Assembly (NCBI GenBank): GCA_021781705.1
Contig: JAJXWI010000006.1
Location: 1 to 64,000, forward strand
Source: a bacterium
Lineage (GTDB): Bacteria; Verrucomicrobiota; Lentisphaeria; Victivallales; GWF2-38-69
Direction: 5' to 3'
Length of the DNA stretch: 64,000 nucleotides
Below, piece after piece: positions 49,197 to 58,001 of this stretch (position 1 is the first letter of the stretch; each line of letters starts with the position of its first letter). The notes below the pieces were generated by a model. That model had not been told where the DNA came from and searched no databases. It worked only from the letters and a program-made list of their open reading frames with translations. The translations under genes and the position numbers were made by a program.

Positions 49197-49577
49197 TTAA
49201 GTCTGATGTAAAAGTTTTTTCTCTAAAGCAATAACCTTAGGATGGAGTATCTGATTTTCTTTGACAATATGCTGGTGAAGATATAGTTCCATTTCTTTTA
49301 GTTCAGTTAAGATTAATCGATACGCATTGCAGGCGTCTTCCGAAATCTTGTAGTTGAGAGTAACTTTATGGATATTATCAGTCAAATTTCCTTCAATTTC
49401 GTGTTCCTTTTCCAAATGCTGCATAAGAGTTTGGACAGTTTCAAAACATGCGTGAGATAACGGTATACCAGTACGTTCGATTCTATCATATTTTTAATGT
49501 GCTGATGTAATACTTCTCCTACGAGCATAATCATATTCTGTTCTATCATTTGTTTCATAATCTTGCTCCTTTCTTAG
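49197..49577 (-). pseudogene. Ric/YtfE-type di-iron (hemerythrin-like) protein fragment joined to a rubrerythrin-like 5' end
   Basis: An ORF at 49197-49424 (75 aa) matches the C-terminal half of the iron-sulfur repair protein Ric/YtfE/ScdA: LEKEHEIEGN, SEDACNAYRLILTELKEMELYLHQHIVKEN and LHPKVIALEKK. The N-terminal half and the ligands before LEKEH are missing. Upstream, 49528-49577 (ribosome site and first 13 codons, MKQMIEQNMI) matches the start of the rubrerythrin gene at 55041-55091 with few differences. The two parts are in different frames. I read it as a recombination product or decayed gene. A separate function for the 75-aa piece is not excluded. Confidence 0.6.
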
Positions 49578-49583
49578 CAAGAA

Positions 49584-50441
49584 TTACTTTTTCTGGTTCA
49601 TTATTTCCCTTAGAATATCCATATTTCTAGTTCTTTTATAGAGTGGCTCATGCGAATGTTCATAAACTGGCAAGGAATCTTCAAATGTCTTAAAGCCATT
49701 AACTTCATAAAATATGCCTAAAGGCCAAGGAGATTCCGAAAAAGCAAGAGATAAAGCTTTTACCTTATCATCTTTGGGGTGAGTATCTGGAATGATCACT
49801 ATATTTTCTTTGTACCATTTATGAGTATTAACTTTATTAAATGATACACACGCTTGAAAAATATCCACCAGTGCAAAACCTTTATGCATGATTGCTGCTT
49901 TTATTATTTCTTTGGTTTTTTCTTTGTCTCCGGCGGCTCCCCTCGCTACAAATGTGGCTCCCATTGTTATGGCTAAAGCAACAGGATTTAGCGGAATTGA
50001 GTTAACCCCTTCTGTTTGTATCGGGGTTTTCATTCCCTTCTGAGTAGTGGGTGACGCTTGTCCTTTAGTAAGCCCATATACCATATTATTATGAACAATA
50101 ACCGTTATATCAGGGTTTCTACGTATTGTGTGAATAAAATGGTTTCCTCCCTCGCCATACATATCGCCGTCGCCGCTTTCAACAATGAGTTTTATATCAG
50201 GATTGGCTGCTTTTATCCCCGATGCAACCGGTAAGGCTCGACCGTGAAGGCCATTAAAATAGCTTACATCATAATAATGAGGCGCTTTTGCTGCCTGCCC
50301 GATTCCAGAAACAAAACAAAGCTTATCTTTGCTGAGCCCCAGTTCCACCATTGCATCCAGCATAATATTACGGATGCCGAAATTTCCGCACCCGGGACAC
50401 CATGCTATATCTGTAGCTATATCAAAATATTTTCTATCCAT
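49584..50441 (-). CDS. korB: 2-oxoacid:ferredoxin oxidoreductase, beta subunit (KorB-like)
   Basis: 285 aa TPP-binding subunit. CPGCGNFGIRN near 15-25 (cluster/TPP), SGDGDMYGEGGNHFIHTIRRNPD near 92-114, the TPP-Mg motif with NNMVYGLTKGQASPT. Most likely 2-oxoglutarate:ferredoxin oxidoreductase; pyruvate or indolepyruvate enzymes are alternatives. Overlaps korA by one base. Confidence 0.92.
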   Translation of the reverse strand: MDRKYFDIATDIAWCPGCGNFGIRNIMLDAMVELGLSKDKLCFVSGIGQAAKAPHYYDVSYFNGLHGRALPVASGIKAANPDIKLIVESGDGDMYGEGGNHFIHTIRRNPDITVIVHNNMVYGLTKGQASPTTQKGMKTPIQTEGVNSIPLNPVALAITMGATFVARGAAGDKEKTKEIIKAAIMHKGFALVDIFQACVSFNKVNTHKWYKENIVIIPDTHPKDDKVKALSLAFSESPWPLGIFYEVNGFKTFEDSLPVYEHSHEPLYKRTRNMDILREIMNQKK

Positions 50442-52132
50442 TATATGACCTCCTTCATTTTCCTATAAAGCTCATCAGATATAAATTGTAGGCCATTATA
50501 TTTTAGAATTGTACTGGGAATCTTTATCCCAAGTTCATGTTCAATTAAATTTTTAAATTGATAAGCCTGGTTATTTTCAATCATTACTATTTTTTTTGCT
50601 TTTTGAAAATAGTTTAAGGCCGTTTGAGCTATCGGATAAACCTGTTTAAAATGAAGCAAGCTAACCTTATCTCCTATTTTTTTGACAGCTTCCAGCGCTG
50701 TGGTTAAAGCAGACCCCCAACATACAAAAAGGATCTCATAATCATCACTCCCGTACAAATCAGGAACAAGCGCAATATCTTTCAATAATGCAAACTTCCC
50801 AAAACGTTTATTTTTCATTTTTAAGACGATTCCATTGAGCTCTTCTGTTATTCTGCCCGACTCGTCATGCTCGTCAGAATCCACACAAACCCGACCCACA
50901 CCAAAACCCGGAACTGAACGAGGAGACAAAGAACCTTCTTTAAGGTCATATCTTTTGTATTCTTCTTTAGCTTCAACAATATACTTTTCAGGAGGAGAAT
51001 AAATTTTAAATCCAGGAGTATTGTAGTAACTATCTGTAAAGTATTGATCCGTGAGGACAATGACCGGCGACTGATACTTATCTGCAACATCAAAAGCATA
51101 TTTTGTAAGTTCATATCCTTGTTCAAGATTTCCCGGAGCAAATATTGCCCTGGCAAATACTCCATGCCCTGCGTATAGTGCCAAATTAAGATCACCTTGT
51201 TCTGTTCTCGTTGGTAACCCTGTAGCTGGACCAGGTCTTTGAGCCAAATGAATGACTACAGGCGTCTCTGTCATTCCTGACAAGGATAATCCTTCAGTCA
51301 TAAGCGCAAATCCTCCACCAGATGTTGACACAATAGCTCTTGCTCCGGCGTACCACGCTCCAATAGCCATGTTAATTACGCCTATCTCATCTTCCACCTG
51401 CTCGACTACCACACCTGCCTTTTTCGCCCAGTTCGCCAATGTTGTAAAGACTCCCGTACCTGGAGTCATCGGATATGAAAAAACAGCATCGCATCCTCCA
51501 GCCAGCGCGCCAAGCGCGATTGATTCGGAACCTGATACCAATATATCGTCCTTAACGTAATCATTATTTTTAATTTCAATCTTCAGACCTGCCTGCTCTG
51601 CTATTTTTTTGCCTTCTTCATAACCAACTTCAGCAGCCTTGATGTTGTCGGCAATGATTTTTTTATCTTTTGTTTCAAACTGCTTAGCTATATAAGATTT
51701 TAATACTTCCAAATCTACGCCGGTAAGGCCAGCTATTGATCCCGCAACAACCATACTTGCATAAATTATATTACCAATGGATAAGGATGTATCGTTAAAG
51801 CCAAGATGAAAAATATTTGAAGCTTTTACAATTTTTGTATCTGCAATTACTATACTTTTTTCTAAAAGTTCAGGTTTGTACCTGGTATAAGCAGCAAGAT
51901 CAAAAGGAATAAATATGTCTGGAGCTCCCCACTGATTACATATACGGTTTTCCGATATCCTTATAGTTGTAGAATTTGTGCCTCCTCTTACGCGAGACAT
52001 GTACTCTTTTGTAGCAAAGACATTGTACCCTGCCTTTTTCATTGCTGAGGTAAGAATTGCTTCAGTAGACTGAACTCCAGCGCCAGCCTCTCCGGCAAGC
52101 ATTATAGTTAGATCGGTTATTGTATTATTCAC
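50441..52132 (-). CDS. korA: 2-oxoacid:ferredoxin oxidoreductase, alpha subunit with N-terminal gamma domain (KorA-like)
   Basis: 563 aa. Residues 1-170 are the gamma domain (MLAGEAGAGVQSTEAIL, SRVRGGTNSTTIRIS), and 190-560 the alpha domain (GSESIALGALAGGCDAVFSY, QVEDEIGVINMAIGAWYAGA, STSGGGFALMTEGL). GTG start with GGAGGAGG upstream. Reversible CO2 reduction or oxidative decarboxylation with ferredoxin. No separate delta ferredoxin subunit gene is next to it. Confidence 0.93.
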   Translation of the reverse strand: MNNTITDLTIMLAGEAGAGVQSTEAILTSAMKKAGYNVFATKEYMSRVRGGTNSTTIRISENRICNQWGAPDIFIPFDLAAYTRYKPELLEKSIVIADTKIVKASNIFHLGFNDTSLSIGNIIYASMVVAGSIAGLTGVDLEVLKSYIAKQFETKDKKIIADNIKAAEVGYEEGKKIAEQAGLKIEIKNNDYVKDDILVSGSESIALGALAGGCDAVFSYPMTPGTGVFTTLANWAKKAGVVVEQVEDEIGVINMAIGAWYAGARAIVSTSGGGFALMTEGLSLSGMTETPVVIHLAQRPGPATGLPTRTEQGDLNLALYAGHGVFARAIFAPGNLEQGYELTKYAFDVADKYQSPVIVLTDQYFTDSYYNTPGFKIYSPPEKYIVEAKEEYKRYDLKEGSLSPRSVPGFGVGRVCVDSDEHDESGRITEELNGIVLKMKNKRFGKFALLKDIALVPDLYGSDDYEILFVCWGSALTTALEAVKKIGDKVSLLHFKQVYPIAQTALNYFQKAKKIVMIENNQAYQFKNLIEHELGIKIPSTILKYNGLQFISDELYRKMKEVI

Positions 52133-52169
52133 ATCGTCCTCCTCCTTGAAAAAGTATTGTAGTGAAATA

Positions 52170-52345
52170 ATTTTGATCTTAATTTAAAACAGACTGGCAA
52201 TCTCTTTAGCTTTGGCTTGAGCCTCCTAGCTCTTCTGCATTTATATTTCCTTTCTCATATTGAGCCTTAATGAATTCAATCCTGTTGTTAACCAGTCCTG
52301 GAAAAGACAATCCGAAGGCAGGCATGACAGTTCTTCTTATTTGTT
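52170..52345 (-). pseudogene. Decayed copy of an FMN azoreductase gene (3' end)
   Basis: On the reverse strand, one frame reads FGLSFPGLVNNRIEFIKAQYEKG and another frame then reads EAQAKAKEIASLF followed by TAA. The intact azoreductase at 55123-55749 has the same pieces (FGFIGIKDIEFIKAQ and YEAQAKAKEVASLF). So this is a frameshifted remnant of a second azoreductase gene, located just upstream of korA. Only about 55 codons remain. Confidence 0.7.
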
Positions 52346-52389
52346 TCTTATTTCTACGATTTACCAAAACTTATGAGCGTTACTCATCG

Positions 52390-53214
52390 CTATGCCTTGA
52401 TGAAGTCCAGCAAGTCGGCGTTAAGTTGATCCTTATGAGTGCTGGCTAGACCGTGAGGACCGCCCAGGTAAACCTTCAGTATCGCGTTCTTAACGAGTTT
52501 AGACGAGAGCACGGCAGATGCTGCGATCGGCACAATCTGATCGTCATCTCCATGGATGATTAGTGTCAAAACGTCGAACTTCTGCAGATCCCCGCTGAAA
52601 TCAGTCTCGGAGAAGGCCTTGATACAGTCGAGTTCGTTCTTGAGACCTCCCTGCATCCCCTGAAACCAGAATGCATCCCTCATTCCCTGCGTGACTTTAT
52701 GCCCCTTACGGTTTGCACCGTAGAACGGAGTGGCCAGGTCCTTGAAGAACTGTGAACGGTCGGCAGTGACGCCAGCACGGATGCCGTCAAACACATCGAT
52801 CGGCAGTCCGCAGGGGTTGGTCTTTGTCTTCAGCATCAGTGGCGTCACTGAGCCCATCAAGACAACTTTGACTACACGACGGGATGTACCATGTCGGCCG
52901 ATATAGCGGGCAACTTCGCCTCCCCCAGTAGAATGGCCTATCATGATTGCGTCTTTAAGGTTGAGGACTTCGAAAAGTTCCGCCAGATCGTCAGCATATG
53001 TATCCATATCATTGCCACTCCAAGGCTGGCTGGATCGACCATGGCCACGACGGTCATGGGCAATGCACCGATATCCATGAGAGGCCAGGAAGACCATTTG
53101 GTTCTCCCAGGCGTCTGCGCTAAGAGGCCAGCCATGACTGAAAACAATTGGTTGACCTGTACCCCAATCTTTGTAGTAAATTTGTGTATTGTCCTTTGTA
53201 ATAATAGTGCTCAT
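52390..53214 (-). CDS. Alpha/beta hydrolase (non-heme chloroperoxidase-like)
   Basis: 274 aa. Oxyanion HGWPLSAD near 28, nucleophile elbow GHSTGGGE near 94-101, Asp in HGDDDQIVP near 225, His in GGPHGLAST near 253: a complete triad. Closest to cofactor-free haloperoxidases/esterases. The DNA is visibly GC-richer than its neighbours and uses different codons, suggesting recent transfer. Substrate unknown; a peracid or ester hydrolase role in a redox-stress island is speculation. Confidence 0.9.
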   Translation of the reverse strand: MSTIITKDNTQIYYKDWGTGQPIVFSHGWPLSADAWENQMVFLASHGYRCIAHDRRGHGRSSQPWSGNDMDTYADDLAELFEVLNLKDAIMIGHSTGGGEVARYIGRHGTSRRVVKVVLMGSVTPLMLKTKTNPCGLPIDVFDGIRAGVTADRSQFFKDLATPFYGANRKGHKVTQGMRDAFWFQGMQGGLKNELDCIKAFSETDFSGDLQKFDVLTLIIHGDDDQIVPIAASAVLSSKLVKNAILKVYLGGPHGLASTHKDQLNADLLDFIKA

Positions 53215-53248
53215 TATGATTCTCTATCTTATTTATCACTATTTGTTT

Positions 53249-53845
53249 TCAGTGACCAAGAAAAGAGTTGACAAAGTCCCAGTTGATAAGATACTTAATA
53301 AAGGCATCTAAATAGTCGCTACGTCGGTTTTGGTAGTCTAGGTAATAGGCATGCTCCCAAACATCTATTGTCAATAAAGGTTTCATTTCATGAGCGATTG
53401 GGGTATCAGCATTGGATGTTTTTACAATCTCCAACTTGCCATTTTTTAGCACCAACCATATCCAGCCACTACCAAATTGCGTCAAGCCAGTATTCTTTAA
53501 ATTTTCAATGAAATTGTTATAATTTCCGAAGTTGGCATTGATTTTCTGTGCAATATTTCCTGTTGGCATTCCTCCTCCATTGGGTTTTATGGAGTTCCAG
53601 TAAAAATCATGGTTCCAAGTCTGGGCTGCGTTATTAAAGATTCCAGCTTGAGTAACATCATTTACTGTCTTTTTAATGATTTCCTCCAGTAGCTCACTGG
53701 CAAGGGCGGTTCCCTCAATCAATTTGTTTAAATTAGTAATATAAGCGCTATGGTGTTTGCCATGATGAAAATCCAGTGTTTTCGCACTGATATGTGGTTC
53801 GAGAGCGTCTTTTCCGAATGGAAGTTTAGGTAGCATGAAAGTCAT
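53249..53845 (-). CDS. sodB: Superoxide dismutase (Fe/Mn family)
   Basis: 198 aa from the ATG at 53845, which has GGAGGT 5 bases upstream (the ATG at 53857 is 4 codons earlier and has none). Metal ligands: His in DFHHGKHHSAY, His in TWNHDFYWNS, Asp and His in TIDVWEHAYY. GGGMPTG and FGSGWIWLV fit the family. Fe versus Mn cannot be decided; Gln/Gly positions lean Fe. Converts superoxide to peroxide, complementing the superoxide reductase gene downstream in the island. Confidence 0.95.
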   Translation of the reverse strand: MTFMLPKLPFGKDALEPHISAKTLDFHHGKHHSAYITNLNKLIEGTALASELLEEIIKKTVNDVTQAGIFNNAAQTWNHDFYWNSIKPNGGGMPTGNIAQKINANFGNYNNFIENLKNTGLTQFGSGWIWLVLKNGKLEIVKTSNADTPIAHEMKPLLTIDVWEHAYYLDYQNRRSDYLDAFIKYLINWDFVNSFLGH

Positions 53846-53881
53846 ATTTACCTCCATAAAATGTTTATGTTTTTTTAATTT

Positions 53882-53912
53882 AAAAAAACAGAGCCATTTT
53901 ACACGGCTCTTT
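53882..53912 (-). terminator. Terminator after Cys-rich protein copy 2
   Basis: AGAGCC/GGCTCT stem followed by a run of T on the reverse strand. Same layout as at 48731, supporting duplication of the whole unit. Confidence 0.8.
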
Positions 53913-53925
53913 AATATTCTTTGTA

Positions 53926-54129
53926 TTATTTAGTTTTTTCAATTCTATTTAGAGGGGTCGGCTGGCAAAGGTTTTCTTTCTTATTTGCGACGTGCCCACA
54001 TCCCTTACAGATAAACTTAGGATTATTCACCAGAGGTTTAATTTTTTTAAGATCCAGACTGCACGAACAACATGTTAGTGCGCACATCTTGTTTTCCCCA
54101 CAGCATTCCATAATAAATTCTACAGACAT
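53926..54129 (-). CDS. Small Cys-rich (zinc-ribbon/rubredoxin-like) protein, copy 2
   Basis: 67 aa; aligned without gaps to copy 1 (48791-48976) apart from a few extra C-terminal residues. All cysteines are conserved: ECCGENKMC, TCCSCS, FICKGCGH, NLC. GGAGGAAG lies 6 bases before the ATG. Has its own consensus promoter. Function unknown. Confidence 0.75.
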   Translation of the reverse strand: MSVEFIMECCGENKMCALTCCSCSLDLKKIKPLVNNPKFICKGCGHVANKKENLCQPTPLNRIEKTK

Positions 54130-54200
54130 GGCCTCTTCCTCCTTATTTTTGTGTTTTACAAAACAGCATACAAATCAATTTTTATATACACTAAGGTAAG

Positions 54201-54228
54201 ATTATATTGATGTTACCATATTTGTCAA
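54201..54228 (-). promoter_or_regulatory. Sigma-70 promoter of Cys-rich protein copy 2
   Basis: TTGACA (54228-54223) and TATAAT (54206-54201), 16-bp spacer. The sequence around both elements matches that before copy 1. Confidence 0.88.
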
Positions 54229-54270
54229 TAAAGACGTTGGAAAGTCTCAGAAAGTCTAGAAAAATAGTTC

Positions 54271-54474
54271 TTAATATAGGTCATTTACTTTTTCGATACT
54301 TTTTAACTCATTTGATCGTTGTAATAACAATTTATCTTTTCCCATATTATTTTTTGTATCTTTACCAAAAGTATTAATAAAGTTTTCGTACTGTTTCAAT
54401 TCCTTAATGGGTTTATAACTAGGATCATTTTTTGATGCTTTAACTAAAGCTTGTGAACCATAGTCGAAAGCCAT
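54271..54474 (-). CDS. Hypothetical short ORF
   Basis: 67 aa, Lys/Asn-rich, helical: DYGSQALVKASKNDPSYKPIK, then KQYENFINTFGKDT. No Shine-Dalgarno sequence. Sits between the Cys-rich gene and rubrerythrin. Could be a real small protein or a remnant; weak support. Confidence 0.3.
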   Translation of the reverse strand: MAFDYGSQALVKASKNDPSYKPIKELKQYENFINTFGKDTKNNMGKDKLLLQRSNELKSIEKVNDLY

Positions 54475-54522
54475 TATATTTTTGGGTTTATTTTATCCAT
54501 ACCGCTATATTATGCTCTTAAG

Positions 54523-55071
54523 TTATTTATAAGCTTTAAATTTGTCTTTTTTAGCTTTGCATAGCGGACAAGTATCTGGGGCCGATCCTTCAATTGTATA
54601 CCCGCAAACTTCGCAAACCTGTATTGCGTCTAATTTGGCATCCATGCCTTTATCAATGGCCAGTTTAGCTTTTTCAAAAAGTTTCTTATGTTCTTTTTCA
54701 GTCCCATAAGACCATTCAAAACTTCTTTTTGCACTATTTTCATTCTGAAACCTAGCTACTTCTATATATGCTGGATACATCTCCTCGATTTCAAAAGTTT
54801 CACCAGCTATAGATAATCCAAGGTTTTTACTGGTACTCCCGGGGCCAAATGCTGCCATACTATTAGCGACACGACCGCCATCCAAATATTTTAACTCTTG
54901 ATAATGGTCAAATGCATGAATAGTTTCCGCATCGGCAATAGCTCTGAATAGCCGTGCGACATTAGGATAATTTTCCTTTTCGGCTATTTCCGCAAAGCGG
55001 ATATAGCGCATATGAGCTTGGCTTTCTCCCCCGAATGCATTAATCATATTCTGTTCTGTCATTTGTTTCAT
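54523..55071 (-). CDS. rbr: Rubrerythrin
   Basis: 182 aa. Ferritin-like di-iron domain (GGESQAHMRYIRFAEIAEKE, ADAETIHAFDHYQE, SFEWSYGTEKEHKKLFEKA) and a C-terminal rubredoxin domain with CEVCGYTIEG and CPLCKAKKDKF. Reduces hydrogen peroxide in anaerobes, taking electrons through rubredoxin. AAAGGA lies before the ATG. Its 5' end was duplicated at 49528-49577. Confidence 0.96.
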   Translation of the reverse strand: MKQMTEQNMINAFGGESQAHMRYIRFAEIAEKENYPNVARLFRAIADAETIHAFDHYQELKYLDGGRVANSMAAFGPGSTSKNLGLSIAGETFEIEEMYPAYIEVARFQNENSAKRSFEWSYGTEKEHKKLFEKAKLAIDKGMDAKLDAIQVCEVCGYTIEGSAPDTCPLCKAKKDKFKAYK

Positions 55072-55122
55072 AATTTTTGTTCCTTTCTTAGCTATTGATA
55101 GTGAGCTAATTTTTATCTTAAT

Positions 55123-55749
55123 TTAAAAAAGACTGGCGACTTCTTTGGCTTTAGCTTGCGCCTCATAAATCTTTTGCGTTTGTATTCCCCCACCCATATC
55201 CATTGGCTGAGCTTTTATAAATTCAATATCTTTGATCCCTATAAATCCAAAAATAGTGCGCAGATAAGGCTCATGATGATCAAATACGCTTGCTTCTGGG
55301 GTGCTATAATCTCCTCCACTTGAAGTAATCACAATCATCTTTTTATTTTTTACCAAACCTTCCTTAGTACCAGTATCAGTATATCGAAAAAGGTATTTCG
55401 GTTGCACAATGACATCCAGGTAATGTTTTAGTAAATAGGGAATTGAAAAATTCCACATTGGAGTACTTACCAGATAGGCATCAGCTGATAAAAATCTTTT
55501 TATGTGTTGGATTATCCCTTGCCAGGCTACAAGAGCCTCTCTTGTCAGCTCTTTGCCACCTGAAAGCATATACTTACCATCAAGCTGTTTCATATATAAT
55601 CCGGGTAGTTTTTCTTTGAAAAGGTTTAATTCGTCAGTTGTCCATCCGGGATGACTCTTGATAAAGGCCTCCAAAAAAGATGCGCTTATTTTAAGAGTTC
55701 GCGAGTCCTCTCCACGAGGTGTTGCAATAATGTGCAGCAGTTTTTTCAT
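55123..55749 (-). CDS. azoR: FMN-dependent NADH-azoreductase / quinone reductase (AzoR)
   Basis: 208 aa flavodoxin-like fold. ATPRGEDSRTLKIS near 9-22, PMWNFSIPYLLKHYLDVIVQPKYLFRYT near 98-125, ITSSGGDYST. Two-electron reduction of quinones and azo compounds protects against redox cycling. A broken second copy lies at 52170-52345. Fifty-one bases upstream of rubrerythrin on the same strand. Confidence 0.94.
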   Translation of the reverse strand: MKKLLHIIATPRGEDSRTLKISASFLEAFIKSHPGWTTDELNLFKEKLPGLYMKQLDGKYMLSGGKELTREALVAWQGIIQHIKRFLSADAYLVSTPMWNFSIPYLLKHYLDVIVQPKYLFRYTDTGTKEGLVKNKKMIVITSSGGDYSTPEASVFDHHEPYLRTIFGFIGIKDIEFIKAQPMDMGGGIQTQKIYEAQAKAKEVASLF

Positions 55750-55801
55750 GTGTACCCTTTCCTATACTAATTTCTACATTAATTAATATGACGATAGTTT
55801 T

Positions 55802-56971
55802 TTACAGTCCGGCATGCTTCTTATGTATCTTATCAACCAGTATATCTAAGGCTTCAAAGGTCTCTGCTCTCGGCAGACCTTTGCACATCACAGTATCTAG
55901 AATTTCTACTCTAAGATTGGGGATTGAGCCAGAAATCTGTTCTGCCGCCTTTGTCGCCCACCCGTATGACCCAATTATTGCTGCATACTTCAATTTAGGA
56001 TGTAGTTCATTGGCTAAGTGCATGGCCGAAAAAATACCCGGATGGGGGCCAACTTGCACAGTTGGCGTTCCGATTATAATCGTTGCGGCATCAACAAAGG
56101 CCATTGCCATTTTGCCAATATCTGTAGTCGACAATTCGAACTTTTGAACTTTTACGCCCCGTTCTGCTAATGCAGCGACAAGATAGTTAACCATTGCCTC
56201 TGTACTTCCGTGCATCGAGATGTATGGGATAACGACAAAATTCGATACTCGATCAGAGATCCAATCCTCGTAGGCTGACAAAATAAAGTTAGGATGGTTG
56301 TAGATTGGCCCATGGCTGGGTGCGATAAAGTCAAACTGCAACTCCCTAACTTTTTTCATGTTATTTTGAATCATCTTACGGAAGGGCATCATGATCTCGG
56401 CATAGTAGCGCTTTGCAGCTTCATAGACAACAGGATCATCACCTGCGTAAAGATCAGTGGTAGCGAGATGGGAACCAAAAAAGTCACACGAAAACAGAAT
56501 GCGATCCTCAGGTAAATGCGTAACCATAGTCTCAGGCCAATGCACCCATGGCGTATGAACAAAACGAAGAGTTTTGCCACCGAGCGATAGAATCTCGCCA
56601 TCTTCTACAGTTTTAATTCGTTCATCCGCAATACCAAGGTGATCAATCAAAAGTCCCTTTGCTTTTGGAGAACACACAACTATAGATTGGCTGTATTTTC
56701 CTAAGACAAAAGGAATACATCCTGAATGATCTTGTTCAGAATGATTCGAGATCACGTAGTCTATACGATCTATATTTTTCAGCTGATTCATTAGAATCTT
56801 TTCCATAGCAGGATCTATTGTGTCTATAAGAGCGGTTTTTTCTGATCCTTGGACAAGATAAGAATTATAGCTTGTTCCGTCCGGAAGTGGAATCAATGCA
56901 TCGAATAACCGCCGATTCCAGTCAATAGCTCCCATCCAATAAACACCTTTGCAAATTTGCCTGGGGTTCAT
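55802..56971 (-). CDS. Flavodiiron protein (A-type flavoprotein, FprA-like)
   Basis: 389 aa. Metallo-beta-lactamase-like di-iron domain with NHSEQDHSG near 79, VHTPWVHWPETM with the next His, SCDFFGSHL and SHGPIY. The flavodoxin domain (about 250-389) starts VIPYISMHGSTEAM. Reduces oxygen to water and/or nitric oxide to nitrous oxide using FMN. Electron donor likely a rubredoxin-type protein; candidates in the window are the small Cys-rich proteins or rubrerythrin, not proven. Confidence 0.95.
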   Translation of the reverse strand: MNPRQICKGVYWMGAIDWNRRLFDALIPLPDGTSYNSYLVQGSEKTALIDTIDPAMEKILMNQLKNIDRIDYVISNHSEQDHSGCIPFVLGKYSQSIVVCSPKAKGLLIDHLGIADERIKTVEDGEILSLGGKTLRFVHTPWVHWPETMVTHLPEDRILFSCDFFGSHLATTDLYAGDDPVVYEAAKRYYAEIMMPFRKMIQNNMKKVRELQFDFIAPSHGPIYNHPNFILSAYEDWISDRVSNFVVIPYISMHGSTEAMVNYLVAALAERGVKVQKFELSTTDIGKMAMAFVDAATIIIGTPTVQVGPHPGIFSAMHLANELHPKLKYAAIIGSYGWATKAAEQISGSIPNLRVEILDTVMCKGLPRAETFEALDILVDKIHKKHAGL

Positions 56972-57060
56972 GATTGCCTCTTATTTTGTGTTTATTCTCA
57001 AATTGAGCGAAAAGCAGTTGTTCTAGATGAAGACTACTATTATTTATCCTTTTTGAATAG

Positions 57061-57918
57061 TTAAACAGAGCTAGCTTCATCAAAAAAAGCTGCCATGATA
57101 AAGTCATTTTCAGTTAATCCGCCAGCCACATGTGTACTAAAAGTTACTTTAATTTTACCATAACTTATGGTCATTACAGGATGATGCCCCTGCTCTTCTG
57201 CAATTACGGATAAAATATCCAGAAACCATTTTGTATCTGCAAAGTTTAAAAATTTAAACTCTTTAACAAGTTTACTATCTTCTATTAACTCCCAACTCTG
57301 ATATTTAGACACTAAAGCTTCGATTTTATTTTTAGACAATGGCAAAACTTTCCCTTCACAGGAGATGCATTTGGAAGGCAGATTCTCTTTATTAGAAGCA
57401 GAGGTCGGAAACCTAATGACTTCTTCCAAATTCTTAAACACTTCTGCGTAATCTGGAGGATTAGTCAATTCATCAACAATCTGAACATATCTGACGATAT
57501 TGCTCTTATCTACGATAAATACGGACCTGGCTAAAAGATTGAGCTCTTTAATTATTACTCCGTAATTTATGCCGAAAGATGAATATCTATAATCAGACAA
57601 TACCATCTCATGCTTTATATCATTGGCAGAACAAAACCTCTTTTGCGCAAATGGCAAATCCTTACTAATTCCCAGTATTACGACGTCTGAAGAGACCTTA
57701 GCAGCTTTTTTATTAAATTCTCTTACCTGTAAATCACACACAGGCGTATCCAAAGAAGGAAACGATGAGATAAGCTTTATCTTATCATTAAAATTCAAGA
57801 GGCTAAGTTCTTGTAACTCTTGTGTTACAGCTTTGAAATTCGGTGCCGGAGTTCCAGCTTCTAATACTCTGCCAGACAGAGTCAAAGGTCCACCTTTAAA
57901 AGTTATTTTTCTGTACAT
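57061..57918 (-). CDS. Thiol peroxidase (Tpx) fused to a pterin-4a-carbinolamine dehydratase domain
   Basis: 285 aa. Residues 1-168 are Tpx: VTFKGG-like start (ITFKGGPLTLSG), peroxidatic Cys61 in SLDTPVCDLQ, resolving Cys96 in KRFCSAND, same spacing as E. coli Tpx. After a short linker with a CISCEGK motif (two Cys), residues 188-280 are a PCD/DCoH domain: WELIEDSKLVKEFKF, EEQGHHPVMTISYGKI, and STHVAGGLTENDFIMAA with the active-site histidines. Each half looks intact. The meaning of the fusion is unknown. Separated by 90 bp from the flavodiiron gene. Confidence 0.9.
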   Translation of the reverse strand: MYRKITFKGGPLTLSGRVLEAGTPAPNFKAVTQELQELSLLNFNDKIKLISSFPSLDTPVCDLQVREFNKKAAKVSSDVVILGISKDLPFAQKRFCSANDIKHEMVLSDYRYSSFGINYGVIIKELNLLARSVFIVDKSNIVRYVQIVDELTNPPDYAEVFKNLEEVIRFPTSASNKENLPSKCISCEGKVLPLSKNKIEALVSKYQSWELIEDSKLVKEFKFLNFADTKWFLDILSVIAEEQGHHPVMTISYGKIKVTFSTHVAGGLTENDFIMAAFFDEASSV

Positions 57919-58001
57919 TTTGATTTCTCCTATTAGTTGATATTTTGGAGTACCGTAAAATGTATTAAAATTATTTTTTTAAGAAACGAGGCAATACACC
58001 G

